Numbered from the stretch's first letter, positions 7,867 to 15,595 are shown. The stretch is DNA of 64,000 nt from Mesorhizobium sp. M1E.F.Ca.ET.045.02.1.1 (GCF_003952485.1 NZ_CP034447.1:7268501-7332500), one strand, 5' to 3'. The notes: generated by a model not told the origin, from the sequence alone. Program-made: numbers and translations.

Positions 7867-9486
7867 ATGAAGACTGAGAACTATGACTACATCGTCGTCG
7901 GCGCGGGTTCGGCCGGTTGCGTGGTGGCCAATCGGCTGAGCGCCGATCCGTCGGTCAAGGTGTGCCTGATAGAGGCCGGCGGCAGCGACAACAGCCTTCG
8001 GGTCAAGGTGCCGGCGGGCATCCTGTCGCTCTACGGCAACCCGAACTACGACTATTGTTTCGTCGGCGTGCCGCAGCCTCATCTCAACAACCGCAGAATT
8101 CCGGTCAACCGCGGCAAGACGCTGGGCGGATCGAGCTCGATCAACTCGATGGTCTATATTCGCGGCGCCGCCGAGGATTATGACGAGTGGGCCGGGCTCG
8201 GCTGCGCCGGCTGGGCCTACAGCGACGTGCTGCCTGTCTTCAAGAAGCTGGAGCGCAATCTGATCGCCCAGGATCCGCGCTATCACGGCACCGACGGAGA
8301 GCTGCTGGTCGACAATCCGCGCGATCCGAACGTGCTTTCCACCATGTTCGTGAAGGCCGGCCAGAATGCCGGCCTGCCTGCCAATACGGACTTCAATGCC
8401 GAGAGCCAGTTCGGCGTCGGCATCTACAACGTCACGCAGGACCGGGGTCAGCGCTTCAGCAGCTTCAGCGCTTTCATGCGCCCGGTGCTCGATCGCAAGA
8501 ACCTGACGCTGCTCAGCGAATGCGAGGTGATCGACCTTGTCGTTGCCGAGGGACGCGCGACGGGAATGCGCGTTCGGCATGAGGGCGAGCAAAAGATACT
8601 CTCGGCCAGCCGCGAGATCGTGCTCTCGGCCGGAGCGATCAACTCGCCCAAGATTCTGATGGCGTCCGGCATCGGCCCGGCAGACGAGCTCCGGCAGATC
8701 GGCATCACGCCGGTGCTCGACCTGCCGGGCGTCGGCAAGAACCTGCAAGATCATGTCGACGGCATGATCACCGTGCGATCCAGGAGCACCAAGACGCTCG
8801 GCCTGTCGATCGCCAACCTGCCACGCATGGCGGCCGCACCCTTCCAGTATTTCGCGCGCCGCAAGGGCATGCTCACCACCAACTATGTCGAAGCCGGGGG
8901 CTTTGCCAAAACCAGGCACGCGAACGGGCTTCCCGACATCCAGTTCCATTTCGTGCCGGGCTATCGCAGCCATCGCGGCAGGCTGATCGAGTACGGCCAC
9001 GGCTACGCCATTCACACCTGCGTGCTCAGACCGAAAAGCGTGGGCGAGATCAAATTGTCGCGGGACAGTTCCCGCCGGGACGTCCTCATCGACCACCGCT
9101 TCTTCGCGGATGAAGAGGACTCCAAGGTGCTGGTCGAAGGCATCAAGATCGCACGCAAGATCCTTGCCGCATCCGAGTTCGATGAGGTGCGCGGCAAGGA
9201 GATGCTTCCGGGCAAGGATGTCCGCAGCGACGACGAAATCCTCGCCTATCTGCGCGCCGAAGCGCTGACCGTCTACCACCCGGTAGGAACCTGCAAGATG
9301 GGAGCCGACGCAATGGCCGTCGTCGATCCGACGACGCTGAAGGTGCATGGCATGGATGGGCTCCGCGTCGCCGACGCCTCCGTCATGCCGAAGCTGATCG
9401 GCGGCAACACGAACGCGCCTAGCATGATGATCGGGCAGATGGCTTCGGAGATGATCCTCGGCGCGGCGCATCGCGGCGAAAGGTAA
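7867..9486 (+). CDS. GMC family FAD oxidoreductase (choline/alcohol dehydrogenase-like)
   Basis: The 539-residue protein opens with YIVVGAGSAGCVVANRLS, the ADP-binding fold of glucose-methanol-choline oxidoreductases. It continues with the GMC signature GGSSSINSMVYIRG at about 87-100, a second signature at SAGAINSPKILMASGIGP, and the C-terminal VYHPVGTCKMG with the active-site His. Family members oxidise primary alcohols such as choline to aldehydes and pass electrons to quinones or O2. I start at 7867, where GAAGG precedes the ATG; an in-frame ATG at 7753 would add 38 residues unlike the family. It converges on the ABC ATPase gene with a mosaic repeat between. The substrate is unknown. Confidence 0.8.
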   Translation: MKTENYDYIVVGAGSAGCVVANRLSADPSVKVCLIEAGGSDNSLRVKVPAGILSLYGNPNYDYCFVGVPQPHLNNRRIPVNRGKTLGGSSSINSMVYIRGAAEDYDEWAGLGCAGWAYSDVLPVFKKLERNLIAQDPRYHGTDGELLVDNPRDPNVLSTMFVKAGQNAGLPANTDFNAESQFGVGIYNVTQDRGQRFSSFSAFMRPVLDRKNLTLLSECEVIDLVVAEGRATGMRVRHEGEQKILSASREIVLSAGAINSPKILMASGIGPADELRQIGITPVLDLPGVGKNLQDHVDGMITVRSRSTKTLGLSIANLPRMAAAPFQYFARRKGMLTTNYVEAGGFAKTRHANGLPDIQFHFVPGYRSHRGRLIEYGHGYAIHTCVLRPKSVGEIKLSRDSSRRDVLIDHRFFADEEDSKVLVEGIKIARKILAASEFDEVRGKEMLPGKDVRSDDEILAYLRAEALTVYHPVGTCKMGADAMAVVDPTTLKVHGMDGLRVADASVMPKLIGGNTNAPSMMIGQMASEMILGAAHRGER

Positions 9487-9551
9487 AGATCGCCTCGCCT
9501 TTCGAAATTGGGCAGTTCGGCATTTCGCTGCACTGCCCAACTGTTTGCTCT

Positions 9552-9655
9552 TAGAGCAGTCCAGCTTTTCACAGAAACGCTAAACTGCTCTAAATATTTG
9601 TTTTTACGCAATTCCGGGCGGAAAACCGTTACACACTTTTCCTGGAATTGCTCTA
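9552..9655. repeat. RIME-like mosaic repeat, copy 1 (family 1)
   Basis: The element begins TAGAGCAG and ends GCTCTA, and contains two hairpins: an outer arm pairing AGAGCAG with CTGCTCT, and an inner arm pairing CAATTCC with GGAATTG around AAAACCGTTACACACTTTT. It lies between convergent genes. Its right end supplies the TAG stop (9653-9655, minus strand) of the ABC ATPase gene. Related copies are at 16874, 21152, 38548 and 42426. Confidence 0.85.
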
Positions 9656-10489
9656 GTGATCCTCGTCGATCTCGTCGTGCAAAAGGCCGAGGATGCGGCG
9701 CTTGAGCGCGATGAAGTCGGGCTCAAGGATCACGTCCATCGAGCGCGGCCGGGGGATGTCGACCTTGATCTCGGCCTTGATCTTGCCGGGCCGGGCCGTC
9801 ATCACCAGCACGCGGTCGCCCAGAACCAGCGCCTCGTCGATATCGTGGGTGACGAAGAGCACCGTCTTCTGCTGCCGTTCCCAGACGCGCAAGAGCAGTT
9901 TCTGCATGGTGCCGCGCGTCTGGCTGTCGAGGGCGCCGAAGGGCTCGTCCATCAAGAGAACGGCCGGGTCGTTGGCAAGGGCGCGCGCGATCGCCACGCG
10001 TTGCTTCATGCCGCCCGAAAGCTGCGCGGGGTAATGATCCGCAAAGGGCGCGAGGCCGACCTCGTTGAGATACTGGTCGACGATTTGCTTGCGCTGCTCC
10101 GCGGGCAGGCCCTTGCGTTTCGGCCCGTATTCGATGTTGGCGCGGACCGTCAGCCAGGGAAACAAGGTGTAGCTCTGGAACACCATGCCTCTGTCGGGGC
10201 CGGGTTCGATCACCTCCCTTCCATCGACTTTGATGCTGCCCGAGGTCGCGTCGTTGAGGCCGGCCGCGAGGTAGAGCAGGCTGGATTTGCCGCATCCCGA
10301 AGGGCCGACGATGACGCAGAATTCGTTCCTGGCCACTTTCAGCGACACATCGTCCAGCGCCAGCACGCCGTTGGCGTCGCCGTAACGCAGTGTCACGTCT
10401 TCGATGGCCATCGTGGTGCCGGCCGAACGCGGATCGCCAGTTGCATAGGCCGTACCGGCCGGATTGTTCGCGTCGATGGTATCGGTCAT
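9653..10489 (-). CDS. ABC transporter ATP-binding protein, SsuB/TauB type
   Basis: The 278-residue ATPase has Walker A GPSGCGKSS at 62-70, the signature LSGGMKQRVAIARAL, Walker B LLMDEPFGALD and the switch His in FVTHDIDEA. Wording is typical of the nitrate/sulfonate/taurine importer branch. It energises uptake with the permease at 10534 and the periplasmic protein at 11516. I prefer the ATG at 10489, with AAGGG 5 nt upstream. An ATG at 10546 is also in frame and would overlap the permease end by 13 bp. The stop codon TAG is the terminal triplet of the adjoining mosaic repeat. The transported solute is unknown. Confidence 0.85.
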   Translation of the reverse strand: MTDTIDANNPAGTAYATGDPRSAGTTMAIEDVTLRYGDANGVLALDDVSLKVARNEFCVIVGPSGCGKSSLLYLAAGLNDATSGSIKVDGREVIEPGPDRGMVFQSYTLFPWLTVRANIEYGPKRKGLPAEQRKQIVDQYLNEVGLAPFADHYPAQLSGGMKQRVAIARALANDPAVLLMDEPFGALDSQTRGTMQKLLLRVWERQQKTVLFVTHDIDEALVLGDRVLVMTARPGKIKAEIKVDIPRPRSMDVILEPDFIALKRRILGLLHDEIDEDH

Positions 10490-10533
10490 CACTACCCTTG
10501 ATCCAGCTGCGGTTTGCGAGGATGCGTTCAAGA

Positions 10534-11337
10534 TCAAGGTGCCCATGGCGCGACCCTTGCCCGGATGATGCGGAATGCCGTGTCGGTGATGAGACCCAGA
10601 AGCCCGATCGCGGCGATCGCCATGAAGATCACATCGACCTGGAAGCCGCGCATCGCCTTCAGGCTGATATAGCCAAGACCGCTCGACGCGGCGACGAGCT
10701 CGGCCACAACCAGATATGTCCAGGCCCAGCCCATGGTGACGCGAAGCGTGTCGAGGATCGCGGGAAGTGCGGCAGGGAAAATGACGTGCCACACGGCTTC
10801 GCTGCGATTGGTGCCCAAGGTGTAGGAGGCGTTGACAAGATCCCTCGACACGCCGCGCGCGCAGTCGGAGATCATCACGAGCTGCTGGAAGAAAGTGCCG
10901 AAGAAGATGACCGCTATGCGCTGCTCGATGCCGATGCCGATCCATAGGATGAACAGGGGCACGAACGAGGTCACGGGCAGATAGCGGATGAAGTTGACCA
11001 GCGGCTCCAGCGGCGCCTGCACCGCCCGATAGGTGCCCATCCATAGCCCGAGCGGCACCGCGATCACCGAGGACACGATGAAGCCCAGGATCACCACCTT
11101 GGCGCTGGTCAACGTGTGGTAGAAAAGGCTGCCGTCCAGGGACATGCGATAGGTCGTCTCGAGCACGGTTCCGGGCGTGGGCAGGAACATGTTCGGCACG
11201 ACGCGGCCATAGGACAGGAGAGCCCAGCCGCCGATCACGACCACCCACATCGCCAGCGCGAGCGTCGTTGCCGTGCCGGCGGGAATGTTGGCGAATGGGG
11301 TCGTCAGGCGTGTCCACGCCGTCCGCCTCTGTGCCAT
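10534..11337 (-). CDS. ABC transporter permease, SsuC/TauC type
   Basis: This 267-residue inner-membrane protein has about six hydrophobic helices and the BPD-permease EAA loop, visible as NASYTLGTNRSEAVWHVIFPAALPAI in two parts around residues 165-190. N-terminal segments (LALAMWVVVIGGWALLS, LPTPGTVLETTY) are typical of SsuC/TauC. It forms the channel of the importer whose ATPase follows and whose binding protein precedes. Start at 11337 is fixed by GGAGG 8 nt upstream. A 170-bp spacer with a triple hairpin repeat separates it from the upstream binding-protein gene, which probably makes permease expression lower than that of the binding protein. Confidence 0.85.
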   Translation of the reverse strand: MAQRRTAWTRLTTPFANIPAGTATTLALAMWVVVIGGWALLSYGRVVPNMFLPTPGTVLETTYRMSLDGSLFYHTLTSAKVVILGFIVSSVIAVPLGLWMGTYRAVQAPLEPLVNFIRYLPVTSFVPLFILWIGIGIEQRIAVIFFGTFFQQLVMISDCARGVSRDLVNASYTLGTNRSEAVWHVIFPAALPAILDTLRVTMGWAWTYLVVAELVAASSGLGYISLKAMRGFQVDVIFMAIAAIGLLGLITDTAFRIIRARVAPWAP

Positions 11338-11368
11338 AGGTTGGCCTCCGTTGATTTTATGCGCGAAA

Positions 11369-11500
11369 TTCTGGCGCTCGAGAAAACGGGACCGGCTCAG
11401 GCGGGCCGACCACTCTCGCTTTCGGGAAACGGGGCCAGCCCGGACGGGCCGGCCAACTCTGGCTTTCGAGAACCGGGGCCGGCCCGAATGGGCCGGCCCC
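11369..11500. repeat. Three tandem 44-bp repeats, each a potential hairpin
   Basis: Three direct copies lie head to tail at 11369-11412, 11413-11456 and 11457-11500. Each has a CTCTGGCTTTCGAGAAAC-like half followed by a GC-rich palindrome around GGCC. Symmetry is weakest in the copy next to the permease gene and perfect in the copy next to the binding-protein gene. All lie between these two co-directional genes. Confidence 0.9.
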
Positions 11501-11502
11501 GG
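11473..11502 (-). terminator. Perfect 13-bp GC-rich stem-loop between binding-protein and permease genes
   Basis: CCGGGGCCGGCCC and GGGCCGGCCCCGG flank the loop GAAT. The stem starts 14 bp after the binding-protein stop on the minus strand. There is no T-tract, so a processing or mRNA-stabilising or attenuating hairpin is more likely than a full terminator. Confidence 0.6.
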
Positions 11503-11515
11503 CGATCTCATAGGC

Positions 11516-12499
11516 TCACTGTTCCTTGATGAAATCGGTGTCGAGGATGGTTTTCGCGTCGATCGTCATCTTCAGCTTGCCGGCCTTGCCCCAGATATCC
11601 TGCGCGAAATTCACCAGGTCGGATGCCTCGCTCTTCTCAGGGGTGCCGAAGAATTCCAGGTTGCGAGCACGATCATAATAGCGCACGCCCTTGGCGCCGG
11701 CGGCGAAATCCTCGGGCTTTTCGAGATAGCCGCCAATGCCCTTGGCCATGATCTCGTAGGCCTTTTCCGGGTTGGTCTTGATGTATTCGACCGCCTTGTA
11801 ATAGCCCTTGACGAGGGCCTTCACGTCCTCGGGATGCTTTTCAATCAGGTCGCATTTGAGGGCGATCACGTCGACGATCAGGCCGGGGGTGGTCGTGGAA
11901 TCGATCAGCACCTTCCCCTTTCCGCCCTTGCGGACCTCGGTGAGGTGCGGTTCCCAGGTCACGGCAGCGGGAACCTGGCCGGCGATGAAGGCCGTCGCCG
12001 CGTCATCGGCGGTCATGTTGGTGACGCTGACGTCGTCCTCGGTCATGCCTTCCTTTTTCAGGAGCACGTTGAACCAGAATTCGGAAACGGAGCCCTCGTT
12101 CAAGGCGACGGGCTGGCCCTTCAAATCCTTCAGCGACTTGACGTCGGCCTGCGAGACGACGCCGTCGCCGCCATGGCTGTCATCGAGCGCCAGGACGTAT
12201 TTGAAGCAAAGCTCGTCCGAGCGGTACTTCATCAGCTCGTCGACGGTGGATGCCGCGCCGTCGAGATCGCCACCGGCGACCGCCGCCATGTAAAGCGCTG
12301 ATTCTTCAATGACCTTCAGGTCGACATCGACGCCGGCTTCCTTGAAGTAGCCGAGATCGCGGGCAAGAAACAGCGGCCCGTAGCCTACCCAGGTGGTCAT
12401 GCCGAGGCGAATGGCGCCAGCGTTGGCAGGAGCGGAAAGCGCCAAGCCCAGCAGGCCTGCACTGACCGCGGTCATCAGGCAATTTCGGAAAGTCTTCAT
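11516..12499 (-). CDS. Periplasmic substrate-binding protein, SsuA/TauA/NMT1-like
   Basis: The 327-residue protein starts with a signal peptide (MKTFRNCLMTAVSAGLLGLA, then LSAPANA) that is probably cleaved after Ala27. The mature part contains GMTTWVGYGPLFLARDLGYFKE, the usual opening of the NMT1/SsuA-like binding fold, and NKPEEF-like lysine-rich helices later. It captures the solute for the permease and ATPase encoded downstream on the same strand. Solutes of the family include sulfonates, taurine, nitrate and pyrimidine precursors, and nothing here picks one. It is the first gene of the importer operon, separated from the next by hairpin repeats. Confidence 0.85.
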   Translation of the reverse strand: MKTFRNCLMTAVSAGLLGLALSAPANAGAIRLGMTTWVGYGPLFLARDLGYFKEAGVDVDLKVIEESALYMAAVAGGDLDGAASTVDELMKYRSDELCFKYVLALDDSHGGDGVVSQADVKSLKDLKGQPVALNEGSVSEFWFNVLLKKEGMTEDDVSVTNMTADDAATAFIAGQVPAAVTWEPHLTEVRKGGKGKVLIDSTTTPGLIVDVIALKCDLIEKHPEDVKALVKGYYKAVEYIKTNPEKAYEIMAKGIGGYLEKPEDFAAGAKGVRYYDRARNLEFFGTPEKSEASDLVNFAQDIWGKAGKLKMTIDAKTILDTDFIKEQ

Positions 12500-12986
12500 T
12501 TTTGTGGTTCCCCTATGGCTTTGCCGGCATCGGCCTCACTCAGGTGGCTTGCCAAGCTATGGTTCGGCAGCCGCTCTCTTGTTATGCGTCGCCTCCCAGG
12601 CGAGCCTTGCGTGTTCTAGGTTCGGCAAGAGAGCATCCGGGCTGGATCGCAAAAAGAAGTCTTTTTCTGTCCTTTGCTTCGCCGAAACCGAAGCGGAGGG
12701 GCCCGGGCGGCCGCTGGCAAGCGAGGCAGGCTGGTTCGCCTGTCTCGGCCTGGCGCCTCGACATTGCGCACACAGGCCAGATGCGTCGGCCGCTAAAGTA
12801 TGTCGACCCCGCACGAACCCGCCAAGCCGGCATAGGTGCTATCGCGGACGCCTTTCACCGGCGCGGGCATCGTGTTTCGAATGCGACTTGACGCCTTCAA
12901 CACTCGTATAGCCGATCATCCCGCCCATTCGTCTCCCGCGCGTGGATTACCTCTGGGTCGCGAGACGCCTGAAGGCACCGCGCGTC
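12500..12986. other. Intergenic region upstream of importer operon, no gene recognised
   Basis: These 487 bp hold the promoter side of the binding-protein gene. A short inverted repeat AAAAAGA-AG-TCTTTTT is at 12651-12666. Open frames on either strand have no recognisable protein family and overlap each other, so I do not call a gene. It may be decayed sequence like other gaps in this region. Confidence 0.4.
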
Positions 12987-13092
12987 TAAAGCGCGTCGCG
13001 ATCTTCCAGGTTCGCTCCGTGCGCTTTAGGTTTTTGATTTTACGCATGTCTTTGTCCCGAAACCGGTTCCCACTTTCGGGAGACATGCTTTA
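12987..13092. repeat. Second-family rhizobial mosaic repeat
   Basis: The element starts TAAAGCGCG and ends GCATGCTTTA-like (GACATGCTTTA) and has an inner inverted arm CCCGAAA/TTTCGGG around CCGGTTCCCAC, plus ATTTTACGCAT shared with family 1. Its right end supplies the TAA stop of the DHDPS-family gene (13090-13092, minus strand). It differs from the TAGAGC family but has the same overall plan. Confidence 0.8.
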
Positions 13093-14028
13093 AAACGATG
13101 CCCGGGTGTCATGCCTTGCCACCCGGGAAAGCAGATATTCGACCTCGTCCGCGGCGGCCGGCGACATTTTGGTGAAAGGAACCCGCATCGCATCGTCGCG
13201 GATGATCCCCCGCCGCTTGAGCAGATATTTGCGCACGGCCAGCCCAACGCCCTGCTGATGCTCGTAGCGGATCAGCGGCAGATGCGCATCGAACAGGTCG
13301 TGGGCCGCTCCACGCTCGCCAAGTGCCGACAGGCGGACAAAATCCACCAGCATGTCGGGGAAGGCATAGCCGGTCATGGCGCCATCCGCTCCGCGTTCCA
13401 TCTCGAAGTCGAGGAACATGCCGCCATTGCCGCACAAGATGGATACCGGACGCATGGCGCCTTCGCGCTGCAGCTTGCGAAGCGCCGAGATCTTCTCCAG
13501 CCCTGGCCAATCTTCGTGCTTGACCATGACGCATGACGGATTGGCGGTAATGATCCGCGAAATCACATTGACGGTCATGACGACGGTCAGCGTAAGTGGA
13601 TAGTCTTGAAGAACCCAGGGCACTTCCGGGCCGATCGCTTCCGTGGTGCTCGCGAAATAGGAAACGATCTGCTCGTCAGTGCGAAGCGGCGACGGAGGCG
13701 CGATCATCACTCCTGCCGCCCCTTCGTCCATGACGCGCCGGGTCAGCGAGCGAATGGAGGCCAGCCCCGGCGCAGATACGCCGATCACGACGGGAATAGG
13801 CGAACGGCGAATGAACCGACGCGCGACCGCAAGCGTCTCGTCGGCGTCCAGCTTCGGCGCTTCGCCCAGGATTCCCAGCGCAGTAATACCCGTGCAACCG
13901 ACTTTGGCGTAGAAATCCACCAACCGGTCGATCGAGTCGAAATCGATATCTCCGTTCGATGCGAACGGCGTTGGAGCGATGGCGAATACGCCGGATGCCT
14001 TCTGATCGATCCGCACGCTAAACCTCAT
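13090..14028 (-). CDS. Dihydrodipicolinate synthase family lyase/aldolase
   Basis: The 312-residue TIM-barrel protein keeps the class I aldolase residues of the DHDPS/NAL family: Tyr143 in LQDYP and Schiff-base Lys170 in VMVKHED, with GILGE at 52-56 in place of GTTGE. Such proteins condense or cleave pyruvate-type substrates or deaminate cyclic imines. One branch is the pyrroline-4-hydroxy-2-carboxylate deaminase of hydroxyproline catabolism, and the proline-racemase-family gene just upstream on the same strand makes that branch plausible but unproven. It is not likely to be the biosynthetic dapA. The stop codon TAA is the terminal triplet of a mosaic repeat. Confidence 0.75.
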   Translation of the reverse strand: MRFSVRIDQKASGVFAIAPTPFASNGDIDFDSIDRLVDFYAKVGCTGITALGILGEAPKLDADETLAVARRFIRRSPIPVVIGVSAPGLASIRSLTRRVMDEGAAGVMIAPPSPLRTDEQIVSYFASTTEAIGPEVPWVLQDYPLTLTVVMTVNVISRIITANPSCVMVKHEDWPGLEKISALRKLQREGAMRPVSILCGNGGMFLDFEMERGADGAMTGYAFPDMLVDFVRLSALGERGAAHDLFDAHLPLIRYEHQQGVGLAVRKYLLKRRGIIRDDAMRVPFTKMSPAAADEVEYLLSRVARHDTRASF

Positions 14029-14054
14029 AAGTTTCTTACCTGCCTGGGGGAGCC

Positions 14055-14165
14055 TCAGGCGCGCTTCCAGAGATGAATGATACTCCCGTCCGGATCGGAT
14101 ACGATGAGCGTCGTTCCATGACTACCCATGTCTCGCTCGCCGATTATCTCGTCTCCGATTTTTCC
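14055..14165 (-). pseudogene. C-terminal remnant of a VOC/glyoxalase-fold protein
   Basis: On the minus strand one frame reads HGKIGDEIIGERDMGSHG, then TTLIVSDPDGSIIHLWKRA and stops at 14055. The GTTLxVxDPDGxxIxLW pattern is the closing strand of vicinal-oxygen-chelate proteins. No matching N-terminal part precedes it; instead the sequence runs into a truncated tautomerase gene in another frame. The 5' boundary is approximate. Confidence 0.65.
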
Positions 14166-14251
14166 ATGAATACACGCGTTATGGTCTCCGCCACTTCGTA
14201 CTTTTGACTTGGTGAGCGGCCGGGATAGAGATCGATCTCAACAAGCGGCAT
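14144..14251 (-). pseudogene. Truncated 4-oxalocrotonate tautomerase-like gene
   Basis: A 35-codon frame reads MPLVEIDLYPGRSPSQKYEV then AETITRVFMEKSETR and stops. The first 30 residues are a near-ideal N-terminus of the tautomerase family, whose Pro2 becomes the catalytic N-terminal proline. Family members are about 60-75 residues long, so the second half is missing and replaced at the junction by VOC-protein sequence. It is probably a deletion scar and not functional, although a short peptide could still be made. Confidence 0.7.
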
Positions 14252-14318
14252 GTTGCAACCTTCATTGATCTCTCGTTCGGCCAGTTCGCTCGGCCGGCGC
14301 CGGCTCCCCAGATGACGC

Positions 14319-15359
14319 CTACTGCGTCACCGAGGTCGACGTGCCCCACGTGTCCGACAGCACATAGCCCTGCGGGTACGGGTCCGTCGGATCGAGATAG
14401 TAGTTGTGCTCGCCAGTGATCCACGCCCTGCCGGTGATCTCCGGAACGATCGCCTTGCGACCGGCGATTTCGGTCAGTTCAACTATTCTGCCGGTGAAGC
14501 GGGAGCCGATGATCGATTCATGGATCAGAACGTCGCCGACGCCCATCAAGCCACGGGCCTGAAGCACGGCCATGCGGGCCGAGGTGCCGGTTCCCGTCGG
14601 GCTGCGGTCCGATCGTCCAGGCGAAACGATGCATGTGTTGCGGGTGACGTTGCCAGGCCCTTGGAAAGGCATCGCGAACTGCACGATCGACACACCGCGC
14701 ACATTGTCGAACTGCGGATGGACGACATCGAGCTGTTCGCGCGCGGCGCGTCGAACCTTCTCGCCGATAACGGCCAGTTCGCGCGCCTCGTCGGGAACGA
14801 CCGAGAAGCCGAGCGCATCGGCGTCGACGATCGCGTAGAACATGCCGCCATAAGCGATATCGACCTTCAGCGTTCCCAGCCCCTCGACTTCGATGTCGGC
14901 ATCGAGGCGTTCGGCAAAGGCGGGCGCGTTGCGGAAAGTTATCGACAGGCATTTGCCGTCGCGGCATTCGGCGCGCACCTCGATGACACCGCCCGGCATG
15001 TCGAGCTTGAAGCACGTCTCGGGCTCGTTCATCGGCACCATGCCGGTGTCGAGCAACACCGTGGCGACGCAAATCGTGTTGGAGCCGGACATCGGAGGGT
15101 ATTCCGTCGGTTCCATGATGATTGCGCCGGCGACGCAATCCTCGCGCGTCGATTGCACCAGAAGATTGACGTGCCGGGCAACACTGCCGCGCGGCTCGCA
15201 GATCAGCATGCGCCTTATATGGTCGTGATCACGCTCCATGGTGATCATCTTTTCCATCATTGTGCGCCCCGCCGGCGGCAGCACGCCGCCCACGATGACA
15301 TCGCCGACCTCACCCTCGGCATGACAGCCGACCACGCGAATACTGGTTCTGGTACGCAT
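14319..15359 (-). CDS. Proline racemase family protein with Ser91/Thr255 active site
   Basis: The 346-residue protein has the proline racemase / hydroxyproline epimerase / trans-3-hydroxyproline dehydratase fold. The first catalytic motif, usually MCGHGT, reads PPMSGSNTI with Ser91. The second, usually CPCGTGT, reads SPTGTGTSA with Thr255. Racemases and epimerases need a thiol pair or Ser/Cys, while dehydratases usually have Cys/Thr, so this Ser/Thr pair is unusual and argues against simple racemisation. A role on a proline or hydroxyproline derivative is inferred from the fold and from the DHDPS-family gene downstream. Start at 15359 has GGGAG 6 nt upstream. An aldehyde dehydrogenase relic lies directly upstream. 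Confidence 0.8.
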   Translation of the reverse strand: MRTRTSIRVVGCHAEGEVGDVIVGGVLPPAGRTMMEKMITMERDHDHIRRMLICEPRGSVARHVNLLVQSTREDCVAGAIIMEPTEYPPMSGSNTICVATVLLDTGMVPMNEPETCFKLDMPGGVIEVRAECRDGKCLSITFRNAPAFAERLDADIEVEGLGTLKVDIAYGGMFYAIVDADALGFSVVPDEARELAVIGEKVRRAAREQLDVVHPQFDNVRGVSIVQFAMPFQGPGNVTRNTCIVSPGRSDRSPTGTGTSARMAVLQARGLMGVGDVLIHESIIGSRFTGRIVELTEIAGRKAIVPEITGRAWITGEHNYYLDPTDPYPQGYVLSDTWGTSTSVTQ

Positions 15360-15374
15360 TGTTGCTCCCTGTCG

Positions 15375-15518
15375 ATCAAAGCAATCTGCCGGGTAGATAG
15401 CGCGGATAGCTGCGCGAGTCCCGAATGACGACGGTTTTGAGGACACAGAATTCTTCGGCCGCATAGCGCCCGTTCTCGCGACCGAACCCGCTCTGGCTCC
15501 GACCGGCACCTCGGACGG
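15375..15518 (-). pseudogene. C-terminal remnant of a second aldehyde dehydrogenase
   Basis: The minus strand reads TVRGAGRSQSGFGRENG, then AAEEFCVLKTVVIRDSRSY, and stops at 15375, 15 bp before the start of the racemase-family gene. SQSGFGRENG and EEF-VLKTVV are the C-terminal signature of NAD-dependent aldehyde dehydrogenases. Only about 47 codons remain, with no catalytic Cys or Glu. The gene would have been co-directional with the racemase-family and DHDPS-family genes, so an enzyme step of that operon has been lost. Confidence 0.75.
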
Positions 15519-15575
15519 TGCGTTGCGGCTGCGCTCAGCAAGGCATGGCTCCATCGGCGATCTCGAGCTCCGCTC

Positions 15576-15595
15576 TAAGTAGTTTCCCCTAGGGA
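15576..15595. promoter_or_regulatory. Probable FixJ binding site upstream of fixK
   Basis: TAAGTAGTTTCCCCTAGGGA closely resembles the GTA-rich GTAG/A-TTTCCC core described for FixJ sites before rhizobial fixK and nifA. It ends about 70 bp before the fixK start, a suitable activator distance. The match is from memory of the motif and has not been computed. Confidence 0.6.

Noticed and set aside
7711..9540. A 609-codon open frame on the minus strand
   Set aside because: It mirrors the GMC oxidoreductase gene, whose motifs are complete, and has no recognisable family.
11369..11500. The 44-bp tandem units as a CRISPR array
   Set aside because: They are contiguous direct repeats without spacers, only three copies, with no cas genes.
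12651..12666. AAAAAGA-AG-TCTTTTT as a terminator
   Set aside because: The loop is only 2 nt and the stem is short and A/T only; no gene ends nearby.
12393..12911. A 172-codon plus-strand open frame in the gap upstream of the importer
   Set aside because: It begins inside the opposite-strand binding-protein gene, has low-complexity composition and no homologous pattern.
13090..14028. Biosynthetic dapA assignment
   Set aside because: GTTGE is replaced by GILGE and the setting is catabolic; only the superfamily can be supported.
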